The notes: generated from the letters alone by a model not told the origin. DNA of 64,000 nt from Chitinophaga qingshengii (GCF_014529935.1 NZ_JACVFC010000002.1:310001-374000), one strand, 5' to 3'; counted from the first letter of the stretch, positions 17,349 through 26,719 are shown. Numbers and translations: made by a program.

Positions 17349-19160
17349 TTAAAGTACTTCCGGCCTAATCAAGCCTTGCTCCATCATGGAAATCGTTTGG
17401 GCTACCACTGCTGCAGTTGCCTGCTCACTTGCCGGTCCTTCCAAAAATGCAGACAGCACATCCCGCAAAGTACGCCCTGCCTGAAGGTTATCAAAGATAA
17501 CAGCTGTCAGCTTTCCTACCGGGAAAACCGCCATACCATACTCCTGGTTTTGCAGCAGGTAATAATATATTCCCGGTTCATGCAAAATATCCTGATACCA
17601 GGGCCATTGGGTAACACACAACTGAGCCTCTTCTACCGGTATCCATTTGGTGTCGGGGACATGTTCCGGATCAATACTCTTTTGCCAGGTCATTTTTCTC
17701 TGCGCATAATACAATAACCCCTTATGATGTTTCCACAGCGCAGTCATCCGGTATTCGAGGGCAAAACAATCTGCCGCCTCGGCTGAAGCGGCTACCGCTT
17801 TTTGCAAAACCAGTTCTAATGCCGCTATATCAGGCATATCCGGCAGCTGCCATCCGTTAGCTTTTAACAACCGAAGTGTATGCGGATAGTACTTTGAAAA
17901 TAACATCTTCTTCACCACGCCGGGAGGATACAAGGGAGCATCAGCGCTTTCTCCTGCGGGGATAACGGGATGCACTATCGCGTCCTCCCGGGGTGGCATC
18001 AGTACTGATAATAACATATACCCTACCCCGGACAATCCTGAGAAAAGTCCCGGGTCCTGCATCATCGTAGGGACGTAGCAGTTATAGGTGCCCTCAGCGT
18101 GGTAATAACAGACAGCCTCCCATGCCAGCCGTTGCGCTGTTTGCCGGAGTTCCGGTTGTTCCAGTGCGGTAGCTGCCTGCAACAGGAAAAAGACAATGCC
18201 GCCATAGCCGCTGCAAAGGGTGAAATCACCCCGGTTCAATGCCTGTACATCTTCCAGTGACCGCTGCACGGCATCCCGCACCTGCTGCAGCCAGTCGGCC
18301 CGTGGCGACTGTTTCCAGGCAAACAACCGGGCGATCCCCACTCCCGCCGCTCCGTGTGCCCAGGTATTGGTATCAGCGGCATCCTTACGGAAACGGGTTA
18401 TCTCCCAATGAAAAATGGCCTCCCGCGCCAAACTGGTGCTGGTGAGGCGAAGATCCAGCCAGTTACGGGCAGCTGCATCATAATATTGCATCTCATAGTC
18501 CAGCGATTGTTCCGCCAGGTAATATAATCCTTCATCCCCGAAGTACGCAGCCACCTGCATCAGGGCGAAGGCAATGCCTGAAGCGCCATGAGAAAACCCG
18601 GTCAGGCTGTCATAACTCATCTTTACATGGCCCCACCGCAGGCCGTTTGGGGCGATACGCGCCTGTCGTATCAGGGTATCTGCCAGCGTGCGGATCAACG
18701 GAAGTAAGGTTTCCTCTTTCGTATATGCATGCAGGTGTGTGAGCACCAGGAGGTTTCCCGCATGACCGCTCAGCAAGTCGTCCTGCACCACCTGCTGCAG
18801 GAGTTCCGACCTAAAGTGGTTCACTAACTGCAAAGCCCGCTCCAGGTAGCGGTGATGACCGGAAGCTTCGTACAGTTGAGTGCATACGTACAACAGCCCG
18901 GCGGCGCCGGTATAAAAAGTAAAATATGGCGGTTGCAAAATATCCGGATGGTATAACAGTGTATCCGCCGCCGTTGTACAAACTTCCAGGTAATACGGCT
19001 CCCGGTAGTGTTCATACAACCGCAGGTAAAACAACATTACACCGGCACTGCCGTTGAACAGGTCTGTTTTCTCCATTAGCGTAGCCGGCTGCAAGGCAGG
19101 CAACACGGCCTTAGCAATACGGAGGAGTTCCGTCTCCAGCTTATTATCCAGGGATTCCAT
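17349..19160 (-). CDS. LanC-like protein with degenerate zinc site and C-terminal extension
   Basis: From the ATG at 19160 (MESLDNKLE) the protein has 603 residues; an ATG at 19208 would deepen the overlap with the upstream gene. Residues about 30-415 show the repeated GxxG-containing helical hairpins of the LanC toroid (GSAG, TGAAG, SGHAG, SHGASG, WAHGAAG, LCSGYGG, SGLSG). LanC cyclases close thioether rings using a zinc held by Cys, Cys-His. Here the first ligand position reads WAHG (Ala268 instead of Cys) and the second reads CSG (Cys316 present, Ser317 instead of His); the active-site His191 in SHG is kept. A further domain of about 190 residues follows the toroid, whereas typical LanC proteins stop near 400. 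It is the last gene of the minus arm, overlapping the LanB elimination gene by 17 nt. Cyclase activity is doubtful; a binding or scaffold role is possible. Confidence 0.88.
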   Translation of the reverse strand: MESLDNKLETELLRIAKAVLPALQPATLMEKTDLFNGSAGVMLFYLRLYEHYREPYYLEVCTTAADTLLYHPDILQPPYFTFYTGAAGLLYVCTQLYEASGHHRYLERALQLVNHFRSELLQQVVQDDLLSGHAGNLLVLTHLHAYTKEETLLPLIRTLADTLIRQARIAPNGLRWGHVKMSYDSLTGFSHGASGIAFALMQVAAYFGDEGLYYLAEQSLDYEMQYYDAAARNWLDLRLTSTSLAREAIFHWEITRFRKDAADTNTWAHGAAGVGIARLFAWKQSPRADWLQQVRDAVQRSLEDVQALNRGDFTLCSGYGGIVFFLLQAATALEQPELRQTAQRLAWEAVCYYHAEGTYNCYVPTMMQDPGLFSGLSGVGYMLLSVLMPPREDAIVHPVIPAGESADAPLYPPGVVKKMLFSKYYPHTLRLLKANGWQLPDMPDIAALELVLQKAVAASAEAADCFALEYRMTALWKHHKGLLYYAQRKMTWQKSIDPEHVPDTKWIPVEEAQLCVTQWPWYQDILHEPGIYYYLLQNQEYGMAVFPVGKLTAVIFDNLQAGRTLRDVLSAFLEGPASEQATAAVVAQTISMMEQGLIRPEVL

Positions 19161-20019
19161 AAATATGTTCCAGGCATTTACCGGTGAAATACATAATATA
19201 GGCTTCATCGTGATTGGATACGCCCAGGCGGTTGTGCCCCATGTGCAGAAAACTACGGGTTATCGCACCCAGCCGGCCATCACGAATACCCAGCTGCCGG
19301 TATTGATTAAAAATGTGGTGATTACCTTTTGCAAATATTTGCAATGCAGCCGGTGCATTTTCATGTAACAGTTCCTCCCACAGGTTTACAGCGGCTTGCG
19401 TTAAAGTGGGCGCATAGGCAAGAAAACGTTCCTGCAACAGTTGCAGGTAATAGGCTTCCTGTTCCTGCCGGTCCTGTTGCGGATCATATAGGCGGGGTAA
19501 CCACGATAATACAAACTGCCGGCATATATCCAGCGTTTGCAAGGGTGGTTCCCGCAAAGCCTGTAGTAGCGCCAGGTTTATTTTGATAGCGTGCAACAGT
19601 GTGTTGGATACACTCATTTGCTGTATCACTTCGAGTACGTACGTGGAAGAAAGTCCGAACTGTGCCTCCGCCAGGGACATAGTATCCTCATTGCCATAGC
19701 GGCTGATCTCCGGCACATAAGGTATATATTGCCAGGAATCGTTGGGTTGCAGCCCCCGTGATGAATACATGCTATCCTGCCGGAACGAGGGATATGCTGC
19801 AAAATAAGCAGTGGCAGCTGCTTCCAGTAATTGTCTCACCGCTGCCTGTTGATCGTGCCTGACATATAGCCGTAACCGTATATGCGGCCCGCCTTCCCGG
19901 TAACGAATAAAAAAATAAGGGCAGGCTACCTGCCGTACCACCGGCGCTATCAGCAGTTGCAGGAGCTTGTTGTGCGCTCCGGCATGAAACAGGTGCACAG
20001 ATAACCATTCATTTCGCAT
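19144..20019 (-). CDS. LanB elimination domain (SpaB C-terminal/thiopeptide-type), split dehydratase
   Basis: The 291-residue protein matches the SpaB_C/thiopeptide-type bacteriocin biosynthesis domain. It begins with NEWLSVHLFHAG, has the paired-strand ACPYFFIRYREGGPHIRLRLY motif (about 34-54), and later VPEISRYGN and a C-terminal SFLHMGHNRLGV. This domain removes glutamate from glutamylated Ser/Thr to give dehydroamino acids. In classical LanB it is fused to the glutamylation domain; here it is a separate gene starting 3 nt after that gene stops, the split arrangement reported for pinensin clusters. Confidence 0.92.
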   Translation of the reverse strand: MRNEWLSVHLFHAGAHNKLLQLLIAPVVRQVACPYFFIRYREGGPHIRLRLYVRHDQQAAVRQLLEAAATAYFAAYPSFRQDSMYSSRGLQPNDSWQYIPYVPEISRYGNEDTMSLAEAQFGLSSTYVLEVIQQMSVSNTLLHAIKINLALLQALREPPLQTLDICRQFVLSWLPRLYDPQQDRQEQEAYYLQLLQERFLAYAPTLTQAAVNLWEELLHENAPAALQIFAKGNHHIFNQYRQLGIRDGRLGAITRSFLHMGHNRLGVSNHDEAYIMYFTGKCLEHIYGIPG

Positions 20020-20022
20020 AAA

Positions 20023-22545
20023 CTAATATTGATACCAATGAAGCATATGTTCCGTTACAGTACCACGCTGCGAGGCATCCGGCAATACCTCTTCCATATA
20101 ACAATAGCCGCCGGCGCGGGTTATCATCTTCCTGAAAACATTTACCAGCAATGGTTGCGTAAAATTGATATACTGCGGTTTATAGTCGTCCCGGTGAAGT
20201 TGCCCTTTCTTTCCGTCCCGGGCAGGTATGTAGGGCGATTTCAAAAACACAAACACCTGCTGTGGCAGGCTACGCGCGCTGCGCCAATACTGTAGCCGGA
20301 GAAAATAATCCGCCTCCGTTTCGTCATTCACAGGAACCGGAATGTCCGTGATGGTCACTAACCACCCTTTTCTTCTTAGTACCAGCCGGTTTTCAAAAAC
20401 AATGCGGGGCAATATCTGCACAGGTCCAACAACCGAATGATAGTACTGGTCCACCGCCATTATAAAACTCCGCAATGGCAGCCTCGGCTCCGGATTAAAA
20501 TGCGCTAGCAGGCGGTAAAAATGTGACCGGTTGTAAAACGATTCCAGGCACAGATCAAATGTATATACCGGTTTACCGCTGGGCACATGATACAGCTCTA
20601 ACTGCCGCGGCTCCGCTGCCAATCGTATCACTATATCGTTCAGGGATACACGTTGCTCCGGCGGATAATTATTGCTGCCACCGGGAATGGTGATCTCATG
20701 GTCCAGCAATGGCGGGTGTATATTGGCATTAAAAACGGAGCCATCATTGAGTTCCATCATCAGGTGACCGGGATACAACGTCTTATTCCACTCGCGGAAA
20801 GTGGCCGTGATAGCAGGATCGAACAGATGCAGGAACCTGCCCGCTACTTTGCCCATACCTGGTAATAAGGCGTTGACGACCCCCATGACAGCGCCATGGT
20901 CAGGATAAAAAACCTGTACAAACATGCCCCTGGATACCGGTGTGGGTGACACCACCTTTTGACCGGAAACGTCCACCTGTTCACCGTTGATAGCCAACTG
21001 TACAGTGTCTGGTATATCCATCACCGTTGGACCGGCATCTGCGGATGGCTGTTTTTTTACGTGCAGATAATAAGTATGATAAAAATCCGCCACCGAAATC
21101 TGTTGTGTGGGATCGTATTGTTGCAGGAAAAAATCGAGCATCCGTTTTCTCTCCGGCTGTAACAGATCATAAGGCGCCAGCAGCGTGCATAACCGTTCCG
21201 CTTTTTCAGTCAGCGTCGTTGTATGTTCGGGAAGTACCTGCTGCTCCCTGGTATAGCTATCTTCATAAAAAATTTCAGACGGCAGGAAATGCCTGGGCGT
21301 AAAATGATGCACTTCAAATGCAGCCGCAGACGAAGGCAGCGCCGGGTTTACCGGTAATGCCGCTTCCTGCTGCAATTGCAGTAAAACGGTATTCAGTGCA
21401 GTTGCGGTTGTCTCCAGCAGCTGTGCACGCATAGCTGCATCCGAAGCAGCATACAAATTACGATGATGCGCCAGCAACCGCAATAGTTCGTTTAATGTTT
21501 CCCTGGCAATGCTTTCCGGTTGACTATCCGACAGAAATTCCATCAGGGCATGATCCCATTCCGGGTCCATACCGGAACAACCGATGCCTAACTCGAGGAA
21601 GCCGCTGGCAGATAGTTTCATTAGGAAGGACTTGATCTGTTCACGGGGTGTGTCTGGTATCTGTTGCATCAGTATATCCGTGAGCGTGCCCAGCCGAATG
21701 GAGGTTTTCAGGTGTTGAAACAGCCACAGTGCTATATTACGCGCGGGCAGACTTTGGAATGCTTCCACATTGAAATAGTTCACCAGGAAACGCAGGTGGG
21801 TATCATCCATCGTTACCGTCGCATTCAGTTTCACTTCCATCAACTCATTTATCACCGGATGATGTACCAGTAAACTCCGGAGATAGGTAAACAAACTGTT
21901 GTTCAACCGGATATTGCTGGTAACAGTGGCAGGGGCCACTACTCCCGGTTGCAGGCTACTGACACCCGTATACGTAAATGTACTGAAGGGCGAGGTCTTG
22001 GCTGCCATCCGGGTAATATAACGGAGCAGGCTATACTCATTTTTCAGTTCACCGGCTCTGAAGGCAGCGGGATCAGCAGCGATGAAGTGATGCAGCCGGG
22101 AAAAGAGTACGGGACTGGAAAGCAGGATGCCCTTACGGAGCGCTTCATTGCCGGACCAGCTTTGCAGCTGGCGACGATGCAGCAGTAATTGTTCCGCATA
22201 ATATGCCTGCCAGGCCTCATATGCCCGCTGCCGTTGATAGTGCTGTTGCCGGTAATCCTGCAATGGAGCATGCAAGGCTTCAGGTATTTCTTCAGGTGGC
22301 GTACGCCCGTTGAATACAGCGCGTTTCCATCGCAGCAATAATTGGCGGGTATCATTGTCGGCCGCTTGCTGTATGGCAGTATACAACTGCTCACAAAGTT
22401 GTACCTGTAGCTGCCGGAAGGTCTGTTCCTGTAGTGCCCTATTTTCAAGGCATACAGGTAGATCAGGTATTTCCAAAGCCTTCAATGCAGAAAAATCCAT
22501 CGCAGCGTAACGGAGCAGCGCGTAAGGAAAAAGTTTCACTGTCAT
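20023..22545 (-). CDS. LanB glutamylation domain (lantibiotic dehydratase N-terminal), split dehydratase
   Basis: This 840-residue protein corresponds to the N-terminal part of class I lantibiotic dehydratases. Recognisable elements are LRYAAMDFSAL at the N-terminus, the SRLHHFIAADPAAF segment, EYSLLRYITRMAAKTSPFSTFT (about 165-187; R and TSPFSTF are family hallmarks), and the C-terminal RLPLRSFIMAVDQYY and PRIVFENRLVLRRKGW region. The family transfers glutamate from glutamyl-tRNA to Ser/Thr of the precursor. The elimination domain is encoded by the next gene. It lies 6 nt downstream of the exporter gene, in one operon. Confidence 0.93.
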   Translation of the reverse strand: MTVKLFPYALLRYAAMDFSALKALEIPDLPVCLENRALQEQTFRQLQVQLCEQLYTAIQQAADNDTRQLLLRWKRAVFNGRTPPEEIPEALHAPLQDYRQQHYQRQRAYEAWQAYYAEQLLLHRRQLQSWSGNEALRKGILLSSPVLFSRLHHFIAADPAAFRAGELKNEYSLLRYITRMAAKTSPFSTFTYTGVSSLQPGVVAPATVTSNIRLNNSLFTYLRSLLVHHPVINELMEVKLNATVTMDDTHLRFLVNYFNVEAFQSLPARNIALWLFQHLKTSIRLGTLTDILMQQIPDTPREQIKSFLMKLSASGFLELGIGCSGMDPEWDHALMEFLSDSQPESIARETLNELLRLLAHHRNLYAASDAAMRAQLLETTATALNTVLLQLQQEAALPVNPALPSSAAAFEVHHFTPRHFLPSEIFYEDSYTREQQVLPEHTTTLTEKAERLCTLLAPYDLLQPERKRMLDFFLQQYDPTQQISVADFYHTYYLHVKKQPSADAGPTVMDIPDTVQLAINGEQVDVSGQKVVSPTPVSRGMFVQVFYPDHGAVMGVVNALLPGMGKVAGRFLHLFDPAITATFREWNKTLYPGHLMMELNDGSVFNANIHPPLLDHEITIPGGSNNYPPEQRVSLNDIVIRLAAEPRQLELYHVPSGKPVYTFDLCLESFYNRSHFYRLLAHFNPEPRLPLRSFIMAVDQYYHSVVGPVQILPRIVFENRLVLRRKGWLVTITDIPVPVNDETEADYFLRLQYWRSARSLPQQVFVFLKSPYIPARDGKKGQLHRDDYKPQYINFTQPLLVNVFRKMITRAGGYCYMEEVLPDASQRGTVTEHMLHWYQY

Positions 22546-22551
22546 ATTCCT

Positions 22552-24750
22552 CTATTTTCCCAGCTCCAGCTGGTTTTTGACCAATTGATAATAGGCGCCG
22601 CGGCTGGCGGATAAGGTAGCGTGTGTACCGTTTTCCACGATGGTCCCTTTATCCATGACCAGTATCTGATCGGCGTGTTTAACAGTACTCAGCCGGTGGG
22701 CCACTACTACCACTGTTTTACCGGCAAAGAATTGTTGCAGGTTTTGTATGATAACACGTTCATTGTGTGCATCGAGGGCATTGGTGGCTTCATCCAGGAA
22801 TACAAAGGAAGGGTTGCGATAAATGAGCCGTGCCAGCAGCAACCGTTGTATCTGCCCTTCGCTGAGACCGTAGCCATCTTTTCCAATCAGGGTTTCATAG
22901 CCAAACGGTAAGGAAGCAAAAAAATCGTGTATACAGGCCATACGGCAGGCTTCATGCAGGCGTTGATAGTCTTTGGCGGTGTCTCCGGCGAATACGTTAC
23001 CGGCAATAGTATCGCGGAAGACGTATCCATCCTGCATAACGACACCGCAGTGCCGGCGCCAGGATTGAGCGGAGTATTCCTGTAGCGGCACATCTCCCAG
23101 CCATATTTCCCCTTCTTGTGGCGGATAAAATTTCAGCAATAGTTTTAACAATGTTGTTTTACCGCTGCCGCTCATACCCACTATAGCCGTTACTTTTCCA
23201 GCAGGAATCAGCAGATTGATATCGGATAGTATACGTGGCGAATGCCGGTGACCATAGCGAAAAGACACCTGACGAAGGCGTATATCCCTGCCGGTTACTG
23301 TGCCTGTAGTAATTTGTTTTAACAGCGGCGTGTCTTCTTCTGCCTCCCAATGTACCTCCGACATGCGTCGCAGGCTGAAACGGGTATTTTGCAAAGCCCT
23401 GATAAAATCGGTGAGCTGCGCCACCGGCACGCTGAGTTGCCCGCAGGTATAGGTGACCGCCAGCATGGCGCCTAAGGTGAGTTGCCCGTTCACCACCAGC
23501 ACCGCTGCAAAACAAGTCACCAATACGTTGCGGGTTTCGTTGATAAACAAGGAAACACCCTGTACCAATTGATCCAGGCGCAGGCTTTCCAATTTTACAG
23601 CAACCGCTTGTTCCTGGATTGTTTCCCATTGCCCGGTTTTCTTCACCTCGCTGCCGGTGAGTTTTATCTCCTGCATGGCGCCAAACATTTCCAACAGCAT
23701 GTCCTGGTTGGCAGACAGTACCCCGAACCGCTTCTGATCCAACCGGCTACGCCGCTCCCGGAAAGCATGGTTCCACCATATGCCGATAACACCGCCCAGC
23801 ATAAACAAGGCGAACACCTGCCAGTGATAGTACAGCAATACCGCCCCGAGCACGATAATGGTGACAACCGATAAGGCAAAGCTCACCAACGATACAGTCA
23901 GAAAATCTTCTACCCGCTGATTGTCTGTCACCCGCTGCATGTTATCGCCTGCCTGGCGGTTATCAAAGAATGATAGTGGCAGCCGTAACAACTTATGCAG
24001 GAAGTCCTTCAACATGGCAATACTAACGTTGGCACCTATACGCAATAGCAGGCGGGCGCGGATAAACTCTGTCAGCATTCTGCCAGCAAAAAGCGCCAGC
24101 TGTGCAGCGCAGATCAGCATCAGCAGGGATACCTGCCGGTCGCGGATACCTCTGTCTACCACCGCCTGCGTCAGCAGCGGGGTAAGCAGGGCGAAGCCGC
24201 TGGCCAGTAATAATGTGGTGAGTACCGGCATCAGGCTTTTGCGGTGCGCTTTCAGATAAGGCCACAGCGGCTGTAAAGATGCTGGTGCATCGGCTATTTC
24301 AGGTGCTTCATAAAACGCTGCTGTGGGCTCGAGAAAAAGTGCACGGCCATAACCTGGTTGGTCGCCCGATTGCCATGCTGCCATAAAATCCGCCAGGGAG
24401 TAACGGCTACGTCGTCCCAGTGCCGGATCGGCAATATATACCTGTGTATCAGTAACACGGTACAGTACAACAAAATGTTGTTTATTCCAGTGGAGTATAC
24501 ACGGTAACGGCGCCTTTTTAGCCAATACCGTAAAAGGCAGTTCCGCAGGGAGCGTTTTAAAACCCAACTGTTCCGCTGCGGCTATGATGTCAGCAAATGT
24601 AACGCCCTGCCTGGATATACGACAGGCGTTGCGCAGGTATTGCAATGGGTATACACGCCCGTGCCAGGCTGCCATCATCTTCAGGCAGGTAGGGCCACAA
24701 TCCATCGCATCCGACTGCCGGTAAAAAGGGAAGTTATCTCTACGAAACAC
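22552..24750 (-). CDS. Peptidase-containing ABC exporter (C39, LanT-type)
   Basis: I place the start at the GTG at 24750, giving 732 residues (M)FRRDNFPFYRQ; the frame is open further upstream, but that part translates an A/T-rich promoter. The N-terminal C39 peptidase has Cys18 in AMDCGPTC, the His in KQHFVVLY and the Asp in YIADPALG. A six-helix membrane domain follows (about 170-440). The ATPase has Walker A GMSGSGKTT, signature LSEGQ (a variant of LSGGQ) and FLDEAT. Such exporters cut after a double Gly while exporting the peptide, and the precursor at 17115-17297 has a matching RLAGG site. It is the first gene of the minus arm. Confidence 0.92.
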   Translation of the reverse strand: MFRRDNFPFYRQSDAMDCGPTCLKMMAAWHGRVYPLQYLRNACRISRQGVTFADIIAAAEQLGFKTLPAELPFTVLAKKAPLPCILHWNKQHFVVLYRVTDTQVYIADPALGRRSRYSLADFMAAWQSGDQPGYGRALFLEPTAAFYEAPEIADAPASLQPLWPYLKAHRKSLMPVLTTLLLASGFALLTPLLTQAVVDRGIRDRQVSLLMLICAAQLALFAGRMLTEFIRARLLLRIGANVSIAMLKDFLHKLLRLPLSFFDNRQAGDNMQRVTDNQRVEDFLTVSLVSFALSVVTIIVLGAVLLYYHWQVFALFMLGGVIGIWWNHAFRERRSRLDQKRFGVLSANQDMLLEMFGAMQEIKLTGSEVKKTGQWETIQEQAVAVKLESLRLDQLVQGVSLFINETRNVLVTCFAAVLVVNGQLTLGAMLAVTYTCGQLSVPVAQLTDFIRALQNTRFSLRRMSEVHWEAEEDTPLLKQITTGTVTGRDIRLRQVSFRYGHRHSPRILSDINLLIPAGKVTAIVGMSGSGKTTLLKLLLKFYPPQEGEIWLGDVPLQEYSAQSWRRHCGVVMQDGYVFRDTIAGNVFAGDTAKDYQRLHEACRMACIHDFFASLPFGYETLIGKDGYGLSEGQIQRLLLARLIYRNPSFVFLDEATNALDAHNERVIIQNLQQFFAGKTVVVVAHRLSTVKHADQILVMDKGTIVENGTHATLSASRGAYYQLVKNQLELGK

Positions 24751-24755
24751 TTTTT

Positions 24756-24806
24756 TGAAACATTGTTGCAATTTTAAAGATATATAAAATATGCAACAAC
24801 GTTTCA
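24756..24806 (-). promoter_or_regulatory. Promoter with two 15-bp dyads before the lanT operon
   Basis: On the minus strand, TGAAACGTTGTTGCA (24792-24806) and TGCAACAATGTTTCA (24756-24770) flank a -7-like box TATCTTTA (24775-24782). The two copies, with flanking A/T runs, form an interrupted inverted repeat of about 20 bp per arm with one mismatch. The proximal copy ends 5 nt before the GTG start of the exporter gene. The same dyad occurs once in the promoter at 10944-10958. The half-site is TGnAACA. Confidence 0.65.
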
Positions 24807-24844
24807 AAAAAAAATAAAAAAATAAAAACAAACGTATTTTTACC

Positions 24845-26719
24845 CTAACATATCCTGGTAACTCCTTCTACCAGGCAATGATATGGATTGAATCCGCTGA
24901 ATTCCATAGAACTTGATACGGTACCAAGATAGGCACGCCTGATAGCTCTTCCGGCAAGAGCAGGAAGCGAATAAGTACTTCTGAAATGCCTGTCCATATC
25001 CACAAATATCCGGGCGTGGGTATCACCGTTTTCACCGTTATCCCCGATGATCAGGTGTATCCATATTCTTCCGACCAATTCCCGTAAAGCTGCAATTGGT
25101 CCGGAAAAGTCTTCTCTGAAGTTTATCAGGGCTTCATCGAACAAACGGCACCATTTTTCGGACAGTGGCAGCAATTGCGGCTTGTCATACTCCATCGACA
25201 TACAATCGGTTAACACATCAGTGGCAATATCATTACATCGATGGTATATTTCTTCGCTATAAACGTCTTCCAGCAAAACTCTTTTTAGCGTGCGGGAAAC
25301 CAGGCCGGAAATGTCTGTCCCGGTGACAGTCCAGAGCGGGTCCCAGCTATCAGTATGTAATTGTTCTCCGGGTAATGTTTGGGCGATAACATTTCTTTCG
25401 CCCGGTTTGGCGGGTGCAAAAGCATTTTGTATAGCAGGGCTTCCCTTTTCCAATCCATCCAGCTGTGCCCTGATCAGGTAACGGGGAATGATGGCATACC
25501 AGAGACAACTGGCCATCGACATTTCTCCCACATCAATATGTCCTTCCTCTCCGCAATCACAATGAAAAACTTCATCTGTAACAGCGGCGAGTGCATGTGC
25601 ATATCCCGCGATACCCTTGCTACCGGCGGCAGACATAGCCACCAGCGCTTCATTCAGGCCATCGCCCTGGGTAGCGTCAAATATAATGTCCACGGCTTCA
25701 TCATAACGGATCAGGTTATCTACTGCACGCCTGATCTTTCCGCATTTCCTGGTAGCTGTAAAAACGCCGGTGTCGTCAGCCAGGTGACGATAACCATCCG
25801 CTCCCAGGCCTATCCGGTGATAGCCTACCATAGCCGCTTCCCACCATCGCATTGTCATAAACTCGCCGGGAGTTACCGGCCCGTTGTTATTTGCCAGCAA
25901 CCGTTTCAGTTCTTCAATATCCCTTTTCATGGTGACTGCTGTCACCGCTTTCCGGGTCTGCATAAAAGCGGCACATAAAACAGCATCCCGGATAGCTGGT
26001 GTAACTGCCGATCCACCCAGACAGGCCAGGCCTTCATTCATGGCGCTCAGGTAAATTTCCATATCCCCCAGGCCGGGATCGTCGGCGGAACCCACGAAAT
26101 CACTACCAGTAGTGATACACATGATAGCTCCTCCCAAATCATGAATACGGCCATCGTTTATGCGTATAAACTGCCATGCCAGCGCACTGCCGAAGAAATC
26201 CCGGATCATCATGGGCGCGGCATGTTCCATCTTACCCGAAGCCCATTTGCGATATTCCTGCCAGAGCGCCAGTACTTCATTTCCTTTTTTAGGAATCAGC
26301 ACACCAACCTCCGGTATCCACTTACCTGCTTTTGTTTTTCCAACAGCCACTGTCGCCGCCGCTAATATCGCGGCTGTCGCCAGCGGTCCGGCTGATAATA
26401 GTTGTTGAAGGTCTTTGGAAAAAACAGCCTCAACAGCCAGGCGGCACATTTCATCTCCTACAGTGGTGGTAGATACTTTTCCCGACGTATAGGGCACATA
26501 CCCCGGCTCGGCTATTACCTGCGTATATGGTTCACTTCCCGGTGAAGGATTATTACTCCGTCCTTCACACAAGGATATTAACCCGTGAATACTGGGTTCA
26601 CTGTCTTCCACCAGTAAACATTCTTTCGGGCTCCAGATGTCAGGTGTTAATGTTTTCAAATAGGAACGATGCGCAGATATGCGGCTCTCTGCGAGCAATT
26701 CGATAGCATTGATCGACAT
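24845..26719 (-). CDS. Large protein of unknown function (624 residues)
   Basis: The protein lacks a signal peptide and is mostly helical, with a Gly/Ala-rich hydrophobic stretch at about 105-130 (LATAAILAAATVAVG). Around residues 335-360 there is an acidic helix with YDEAVDIIFDATQGDGLNEA. It loosely recalls the second metal-binding motif (NSE/DTE-type) of class I terpenoid-fold enzymes, but I find no clear DDxxD partner and do not assign an enzyme. A Cys/His cluster follows (FHCDCGEEGHIDVGE, about 385-400). It ends 95 nt before the lanT start, with the lanT promoter in that gap, so it is transcribed separately but in the same direction. A link to peptide biosynthesis is only positional. Confidence 0.75.
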   Translation of the reverse strand: MSINAIELLAESRISAHRSYLKTLTPDIWSPKECLLVEDSEPSIHGLISLCEGRSNNPSPGSEPYTQVIAEPGYVPYTSGKVSTTTVGDEMCRLAVEAVFSKDLQQLLSAGPLATAAILAAATVAVGKTKAGKWIPEVGVLIPKKGNEVLALWQEYRKWASGKMEHAAPMMIRDFFGSALAWQFIRINDGRIHDLGGAIMCITTGSDFVGSADDPGLGDMEIYLSAMNEGLACLGGSAVTPAIRDAVLCAAFMQTRKAVTAVTMKRDIEELKRLLANNNGPVTPGEFMTMRWWEAAMVGYHRIGLGADGYRHLADDTGVFTATRKCGKIRRAVDNLIRYDEAVDIIFDATQGDGLNEALVAMSAAGSKGIAGYAHALAAVTDEVFHCDCGEEGHIDVGEMSMASCLWYAIIPRYLIRAQLDGLEKGSPAIQNAFAPAKPGERNVIAQTLPGEQLHTDSWDPLWTVTGTDISGLVSRTLKRVLLEDVYSEEIYHRCNDIATDVLTDCMSMEYDKPQLLPLSEKWCRLFDEALINFREDFSGPIAALRELVGRIWIHLIIGDNGENGDTHARIFVDMDRHFRSTYSLPALAGRAIRRAYLGTVSSSMEFSGFNPYHCLVEGVTRIC

